Part shown: positions 47,881-64,000 of the stretch, piece by piece | Position numbering within the stretch: position 1 is the stretch's first letter | Layout: every line of letters begins with the position of its first letter | Origin: Effrenium voratum | Lineage: Eukaryota; Sar; Dinophyceae; Suessiales; Symbiodiniaceae | Direction of reading: 5' to 3' | DNA: 64,000 nucleotides | Assembly: GCA_963377175.1 (NCBI GenBank) | Contig: CAUJNA010002168.1 | Span: forward strand, 387,001-451,000 | Notes under the pieces: model-generated | What the model was told of the DNA's origin: nothing | The model's database searches: none | Seen by the model: only the letters and a program-made list of their open reading frames with translations | Made by a program: the position numbers and the translations under genes

Positions 47881-49789
47881 AAGACAGCACCTTTGCTAGA
47901 TATACGTTTGCAGAGCCTCCGGGAAAGAGGCTGATGGTGTTGCTGCCTGGCGCTGTTCTGGCGCGTGAACATAGAAGGCTAGGCGATAGGAAAGAAGAAG
48001 ACACCCTTGGCAACACACACCCAGATCGCGTGGCTTTCCGCTTGCTGACGCGGAAGAAATCCGATGCAAAAAGACCCTCTCCAAATCAATGGGTCTTATT
48101 GATTTTGTCGGGCGGCTTTTGTATGTTGAAACAAACCAATGGACGATTGGCGCGAACGTGATCATAGTTGCAGAGGCTCTGATCTGAGTTGGCTGAAGGA
48201 CAGGTCACATGAGCAACTGAAAGTTAGTCTACTGTTGGTTTTGGAAAGACATGGGACAACCCAAATTCCCCCCACACCAATCAGGACGGCTGAGTTTGGT
48301 CGGCGAAGCAGCCCGGAAACTTCCCCATGTCCATCCGTTTTCCAGGTCAATCGGCGGGGTTTTGAAAGGAACCTTTCAGGTAACCCTTCGTCGGTGGCTT
48401 GGGTTGGTGATTTGGACTTGACCCCCCTTCTTGCAGGTCCACCAAATCACCAAACCACCAAATCAAGCCAACTGGGGGGGCGAGCCTTTGTGACAGCAAC
48501 CTTTCACCCAGAAATTGAAATCAAAACCTAACGGATTGATCGGCTTTCTTCGTTGTCTTGAATTTCATTTCAATTGGTGTGGGTCAAAACCTGTGCCTTG
48601 GGGATGGCCACTCCACGGTGGTCTTAGAAGGCGTTCGTGTTTTGCCCTGCCACTTGGAGTCTCGCTTCGCTTCACCTCCACGGGTCCCGAGGGCCGCCGG
48701 CCCCGGGTGGCCTCGCTGCTGGTGGCGCTGCGCCAGGCGGGGAAATTCCCGCGGGGAGTCGGCGGAGTCGGCGGAAAAAGGAGTCGGCGGGTCCCAGGCA
48801 TCCCGTTCCTGAAACTTTTTTTTTTGAAAATTTGTGGGGGGTAGACTCTTTTGTTTTAAATTTGTTTGGGGGGTTCCATTCCATCCATCTCCATTTTTTT
48901 GTGTGTGGGGGGGGTCGATTCCATCTCCTTAGCCTCTTTTTAAATATTTAGCTTGTTCAGGTTTTTTGTGCTGGGGGGTTCCATTCCATCTCCTTAGCCG
49001 GTTTTTGTTTCTTAGCTTCTTAGGGTATCTTGTGGTGGGGGGGGTTCCATTGAACCCTTCTTTAAATTTTAGCTTGTTAGGGTATTTTGCGTGCTGGGGG
49101 GCTCCAAATTGAACCCACTAAAAGTGAACAAACTTTTAGTAGGCGTGTGTTGCTTCCCTTCTGGGTGTTCAAGTCGTTTGCGCAAATAAAGTCAGCCTCC
49201 TACCAGGGGTTTGCGCCCTTATGAGGGTTCTTTTGTACATCGGCTGAACTCGTAGCATCCACCCAGAGTTGTCTGGGGACCCCTGAAAAACTCAGGATCT
49301 CAAATCCGTTCATTTCCAGACGTACCGACAAAGAAGAACTTAGTTTTCTGTAAGGGTGTGAGTCTGGCCCAGCTCACCAGATGTCCATGAGTTTCACTAG
49401 GCAACCTTCTGAAAAGCTGGACAGATAAATCACCACCAAAATGATGTCCACCAACGGGTCCCAAAGTAAAACATGTCCAGATGAGTTTGTTTGCGTGAAG
49501 AAGCTGTGGTCGACCTCAAAGACTCCCAGACCGGGGCCCCGGTGTCGATTCCACTCCCAACGGCGAGGTCGCCTCGCCGACGCCTGGCCCGCGGCCCATG
49601 AGGCGCGACCAGTATTTGTTGAAGCGCCAAGACGATATCAGTAATAGTTCACCCCTAGTTTACCCCCACCATGTGGTTGAAAAGTACAGAGGCGCCCCTT
49701 TGGTTTCAGAACAGGCCACCCCGTGCGTTTTTTTTTTGGGGGCGCTTTTTTGGGCGGTTTTTTTCCGGCGTCCGCGGTGTAGAATTGGC

Positions 49790-49905
49790 CGGCGAGAAGC
49801 GATCGCGTCGCTAACGTACCCGGACAGGTCAGGCAGTGCCTCGAGGACTCCCAGGGCCAGGCGGTCGATTCGCTGGCTCGGGCGTGGGAATTCAATCGGG
49901 GAACC
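49790..49905 (+). CDS. candidate exon
   Basis: The frame SDRVANVPGQVRQCLEDSQG then QAVDSLARAWEFNRG has a balanced, coding-like composition. T-rich sequence precedes it and C-rich homopolymers follow it. Confidence 0.22.
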
Positions 49906-51040
49906 GGGTCCCCAAAGCGGTGTCCTCATGCTGCCTTTGAACACCAAAAAGCGGGTTTCCCCCCCAAAGAAAGAAACACAGAAACGACATGGCAGCGGTT
50001 TCCTGAACTCCAAAGCGGGGTTCCCCCCCCCCCCCCCCAAAAAAAAAGGGCAAACAAGCTTCGCCTTTGCCAGGGGCTAAGTTGTTGCAGTCGCGGGGTC
50101 TTGGGAGCAACCTACTCTTCGTTCACCAATCATGAAGTTGAGCACAGGGTTTTTTCAGAACTGTTCTGTACGGGGAAGCCCCCTGTCCACGTACACGAGT
50201 GGGAGGAGGGTATTCACATCTCTACAAGACACCTAGGCAAGTTGGTAAATTGATGAAAGTTGGTAAGGGACAGGCACCATACCATGAACGGGTGCGGCAA
50301 AATACAATATGCCCTTGACAAATTCCATGCCACAGGGTTTGGTTAAGCCGTTATGATACCAGGTGTTGATTATGGCTCATCGGAGCTTGAGCGGGCCGAA
50401 GGACCTACTCAGCTGGAATACTTGCACCTGACCTGACAGATTCAGGAGACTCATCTTCAAAATCGGAGCTTCGCTTCCAGCATCAGCCGGCAAAATTGGG
50501 GTTCCCGATTTTTGGGCAAAGCAAATAGTCACATTGGACAACAACAAGCATCTTACCAAACTGGACCTTGAAAGATCTGCGTGTTGACAGCTAAACGACT
50601 TTGCCCGATGAATGATTGTCAATGCCAGCGCTTGGGGTCCAAAGGAGTGGCTTGCTGACACCCCATGCGGTCGAGAAGCATCAAAACGAGGAATCATCAT
50701 GGGCTTCTTTTTTTTTGTTTAACCATGGTTTGCGATTGGTTAATTGCTTTCTAAGTATCCCAGACCTCCCTGTGGTGCCCTTTCTTCCTTGTTGGAGGTG
50801 TTTTCCCTTTAAACACAACTACCAACACACCAGTGTAAGCAAGTGACCTTACATGAGCAGAGCCCGAAGCCGCCGTTCCGTTGGCCATTAGGCGTTTCTA
50901 CTACCTTGTTTCACGGAGGTTAGGGAAAGCCTTCATGACTACTGGTAGAAGCAAGCCGTCAATAGGTTTTGGGCACCGCTTGGAAAAGAGGGAGATTTCT
51001 GGAGAGGAGGGTGTCACTCCATATTGTTTGCGTTGAAACT

Positions 51041-51106
51041 CCTTTGGGAGCTGATGGCTTATGAGCAAGCACTTGCAATCGGGGTGAGTCCTCCATTTAA
51101 AATGGT
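51041..51106. repeat. repeat shared with 34621-34686
   Basis: Second copy, also directly followed by a CTAGGTCC-family element. Confidence 0.85.
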
Positions 51107-51220
51107 CTAGGTCCCCCAGTAGTGCCCTTTTACCTTTTTTTGGGGGAGGGTTCCCCTACCAAAATAGACTACAGAAAAAAAGGGGTACCCTTATTCTAAC
51201 CTCTCGACTGGAGGACATAG
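51107..51220. mobile_element. CTAGGTCC-family introner-like element
   Basis: Left end intact; right end is GGAGGACATAG, a one-base change from the family consensus. Confidence 0.85.
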
Positions 51221-51499
51221 TAGTGTTTTCTTTTGTTCGAGGGAAACAAAAAGGGAAACCACTCAATTTGGGGTTGGCGAGAACCCGATATGATCTGTAG
51301 GCTATGTCGCAACGTACTTTGTTGCAGTTGCTCAAGACTCAATTGGGTTTGTCTCAATCGGCTTCCTTGTCTCCCTTAAAACTCCAACCATCACACATTC
51401 CCGAACAAAAGGACGCGCTCATCTTACGAGGATTCTGGCTTATGGCTCTGGAGGGTATTCTCCATCAAGTTCCTCATTCAACTTGTTCCCCATAATGCT

Positions 51500-51636
51500 G
51501 ATGGACGAAGTCGGTCGCATCATGAAATGAAACCATGGTTGAACCACAAGGTTTGTTCGCATTTACGTTGCGGAATCGAATCAGAAGCCAGGGCTTCTGA
51601 ACGGTGGTGCGAACTGGTCTTTTGTACATCCACAGT
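51500..51636. mobile_element. ACTGTGGATGG element, diverged
   Basis: Left part GATGGACGAAGTCGGTCGCA, right part GTGGTGCGAACTGGTC and ACATCCACAGT. The middle TTGCGGAATCGAATCAGAAG is shared with a partial copy at 25771-25862. Confidence 0.65.
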
Positions 51637-52219
51637 ATCAAATCTTGCTCATATTATCAAACAAGTGATTGCCATTTGCCATGGCGCTCCATTTAACTCT
51701 CGATGCCTCGTTTATGCTGATGTTGCTGTGCTAGGGGTTGCGAGTGACAAGATTCAGAATACAAAGGTAGCCAAACCATCGTGGCAGATCGCAACCGAAC
51801 TGATTCTCGATCGTCTCTCCTTCACATTAAGAAGCTCAGAAAGGGTACCAAAGAAAAGGAGCTTCTATATAAATCGGTGTTTTGGATTCCGCAGGCGCAG
51901 GCGTGTACTCATTTTTCACCAGTCATTTGGCCCTCGATCCAGGTCGCCGCGGAAGAGGCAGGTGCTTGGGAATGTTTGCGGCAGTGGTTGGCATCATCCT
52001 TGAGTACTCCCCGATTCACAGGGAACCCAAAACCCGGGGGTTTTGCGGGGGGTCGGTTTCCTCTATCATGGATGGTCTTGGGGTTCCACGTGTATTTGCC
52101 GGGGCGCATGTGTGCCAGTTGACAACAGATGCTAGACAATCATGGAGATACTCGTTGGGACAATCAAGACCCTCCATGCCCCTTAGAACGAGTTTAAGCC
52201 CTCATACCGGTGTGAATCG

Positions 52220-52766
<547 letters not shown>

Positions 52767-53100
52767 CGTGGGGGCGTGCTGGCCAGAATTCCACTTTTGC
52801 TAGCAGCAAATGGAGACTCAAAGGTCACTTTACCTTGTAGACTCCGGTTTCACCATTGCCATTTTTCGACACTGGTAAAGACCGTGTGCACCTGTTCAAA
52901 AGCTTCGCTGGGAGGAGAGGGGAGGTTCGTTGTTGATTCGTCCCTTTCTAAGGATGTACTTAGACCCCTTTTGACCCCCCAAAAGCCATCCTCAGACTCA
53001 GAAGGTACTTGGACCCTTTGGGTTTAGTGACTCGCTAAAAGATGGGCTGGGAGAGACAGGTCAACTCATGAGTCATCCCCCCCTCTCATGTTGTTCCTGA

Positions 53101-53216
53101 CTTGGTCCCCCAGTACCCTTCTCTACCCGTTTTTTTGGTTGGGAAGGTTCCCCTACTAAAATAGACTACAGACAAAAAGGGTACCCTTATTCTAACCTCT
53201 CTGCTGGAGGACTTAG
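53101..53216. mobile_element. CTAGGTCC-family introner-like element
   Basis: Both ends carry a change (CTTGGTCC and GGACTTAG), and the two changes are not complementary. Interior is typical. Confidence 0.82.
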
Positions 53217-53504
53217 CTGAGGTTTCTTGAAGAAGCTGCTGAGCCATTCTGGGAAGTGGATCCCCAATCAGGTTGCTTTGTTTCAACTACACGGGTCTAA
53301 AAGAGGCTTCGGGTTGGCTGCTTAGTTCAACCGGCCTCGGGACAAGCACAAACGCTCGGCCACTTTTCCAACCCATAAAGAAAGCGTTAGCAAAGAGCAA
53401 GTTCTCAAGCTCCGGTTGTTTCTTGGATTTCATCCTCTCTTTTTTTTCTCGGGTGCCGCTCAAATTTGGAACTTTGCAACCGGCTTCTCGTCTTGTACCA
53501 GGGT

Positions 53505-53605
53505 GGCATGGCCTGCGCCCTGCCAGGTTTGTCACCTCCCTCGCCGAGATGCACAGCAAGATGCCCCCGTTGCCTGCAGCCATTTGCAGGCCCTGGAATT
53601 GACGC
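53505..53605 (+). CDS. candidate exon
   Basis: The frame RFVTSLAEMHSKMPPLPAAI then CRPWN and stop (53602) lies between two CTAGGTCC-family elements. Too short to identify. Confidence 0.18.
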
Positions 53606-53624
53606 CGAAACAGGGCTTCCCAAA

Positions 53625-53722
53625 CTAGGTCCCCCAGCTTTTTGGGGGAGGGTTCCCCTACCAAAATAGACTACAGAAAAAAAGGGGTACCCTTATTCTA
53701 ACCTCTCTACTGGAGGACCTAG
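53625..53722. mobile_element. CTAGGTCC-family introner-like element
   Basis: Complete ends, 98 bases. It lies only about 410 bases from the previous copy. Confidence 0.87.
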
Positions 53723-54177
53723 TAAATTCGGAAGCGCCTAGAACGGTCGATTTGTTTCTGGGGTTCCTTTTCGTTAGGTCGGCGCCCGAAATGCCTTCCG
53801 TGTTTGGAACACCCACGAGCAAACCGTTTGATACCCTTGACAAAACGATTTGATAGAAGGTCTAGATGCGCCTAGCATGGAAACAAAGAGCAACAACAGA
53901 GTAGTGATGCGGAATCTCGGGGTTCTTGGGGGATGTTGGAGCCAAGCCTGCAGACACTCATGTGAGACTTGATATCGTAGTCATAGTGCAGTCGTTGTCT
54001 TCAGGGCATCGAGCATAATGCAAGCTGGGCTCCAAGCATTCCAGTTGCCCGGTTATAGGCAGCGAGTTGACGAAGGGCATGAAGAGAGCATCAGGACAAG
54101 TGGTAAGCGGGATGGAATACGCCCACCCAGCTGCCAGGGTCCCAGCAAACCCTTTTTCGTGGCCGAGCCAGGCATGT

Positions 54178-54300
54178 CTAGGTCCCCCAGCCAGGTGCCC
54201 TTTCTCACCCGTTTCTTGTTTGGTTGGGAGAGTTCCCCTAAAAGAGGCTACAGAAAAAAGATGGCCCCTTATTCTAACCCCTCAAATCTGGAGGACCTAG
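54178..54300. mobile_element. CTAGGTCC-family introner-like element
   Basis: Complete ends, with a TCTTGTTTGGTTGGGA interior variant shared with the copy at 34687. Confidence 0.86.
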
Positions 54301-54540
54301 ATGTAGGTCCAGGTTTCTTTGGACAGCCTCGGCTCAAGTACCTTCTCTGTGCCTCGGTGCTTCGCACTCCTTTAACCAAAGATGCGTGAGCTCGTGCACG
54401 TGCAGGCTGGACAGCGCCTTTGATGCTATTTCTGCGTGTCGCAGAGTCTCCCACCAAGTATTACCCTCCCTCCAACAAACATAGCACCTGTGCGAGGGTA
54501 CCTGGAAGAGCATGTTCCTCTTGTAGGGCCCACAGTCAGG

Positions 54541-54674
54541 TGAGCCACAATCAAAACCTGGGTAGATGAAGGTTAGTAAAGGACGATCCCAACCATAAAT
54601 AGCTGCGGCCGCCTTTCTAATTCTTTAAATGGTTCTGGGTTCACCATTTTTGTACCGGTTTTGATTGTGACTCA
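54541..54674. mobile_element. TGAGCCACAATCAAAACC inverted-repeat element
   Basis: TGAGCCACAATCAAAACCTG at left and CCGGTTTTGATTGTGACTCA at right. A one-ended copy starts at 41132. Confidence 0.83.
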
Positions 54675-55134
54675 GGTGCCACGTTAGTGGGAGGGCGGGT
54701 ATGGAAGCCAAGAGGATCGTTTTCCTCTTGACAAATTGAATGGCGTAGCAGCGGGGCCCCTTCAACCACCCCATCTTCCGTGAAAGCTATTCCAAATGGA
54801 GAAGGTCCAGCTGGTTCACACACCTGACTGGTTCCCAAAACTTTGGGGTCTAAAATGGCAAGGGTTTCATTTTGGTTTTGAAATGCTGGGGGTCGATTCC
54901 CCCATTTCGAGAAACACTCAAAGGCGACCCCTCAAAAATGGTGTTGTTCAGTTTTGCCCCTGCAAAATCATCCAAACGGAGCAAGATGAAGCCTATTCAC
55001 AATATCTCCTTCCGCCCTTCCCCCCTATTTTTAGGAGACACCCATCAGGCAGCTGACTTTTCATGAAACAACTCTTTAAGCGGTGGACATAAATCCCCAT
55101 CCACCAAAGAGCCCCAAATGAAGCTGGTTCATAG

Positions 55135-64000
<8,866 letters not shown>

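Larger units (their letters stand above)
34804..51040. other. mostly non-coding stretch with scattered elements and exon-like islands
   Basis: Apart from the candidate exons and elements listed separately, this holds a GGTTCCATTCCATCTCC repeat at 48870-49060, CAACGCATGCGGCGTTGGAG-type duplications at 41755-41830, and a short CA run at 46305. No long or conserved reading frame is visible. Confidence 0.5.

Overview
This window looks like nuclear DNA of a dinoflagellate. Three things support that. (i) A beta-tubulin gene (55296 to the window edge, + strand) is cut into at least 12 small exons. Its introns start with GT, GC or GA, and every 3' site is AG followed by G. (ii) A 16-base match to the 3' part of the dinoflagellate trans-spliced leader sits in the terminal repeat of a retroelement. 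(iii) The DNA is filled with short inverted-repeat elements of the introner/MITE kind. The genus cannot be named from this sequence alone; introner-rich lineages such as the Suessiales would fit.

Layout. 1-2100: non-coding, with copies of several short repeat families. 2118-3279: an intronless, frameshifted transposase-like reading frame. 3280-8630: a long fold-back and a 52-base tandem repeat, no gene recognised. 8631-9672: three adjacent tandem arrays (14, about 75 and 13 base units), with a tRNA-like segment between the first two. 9673-15602: low-complexity and short repeats, including a TTTGGGG array. 15721-25316: a decayed tyrosine-recombinase retroelement about 9.6 kb long, laid out as A1, ORF1, recombinase, B1-A2, Gag-like ORF, methylase-like segment, reverse transcriptase, RNase H, B2. 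25317-55295: about 30 kb of repeat-dense DNA with scattered GC-rich islands that could be exons of unidentified genes, and a 546-base GT repeat at 52221. 55296-64000: beta-tubulin, from residue 11 to residue 319, running off the right edge.

The unifying theme is intron and mobile-element dynamics. At least ten families of 70-150 base inverted-repeat elements recur. Several have copies inside the tubulin introns, and at least one whole tubulin intron (62413-62633) is such an element plus a duplicated target site. The GA and GC donors of the tubulin gene tend to lie in short direct repeats shared with the downstream exon. The three GT introns show no such repeat. This suggests that many of the introns arose by element insertion, with the target-site duplication supplying the donor.

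Limits: no alignments or searches were run. Repeat boundaries are accurate to a few bases, and repeat families were assembled by eye. The first tubulin exon (residues 1-11) was not found.
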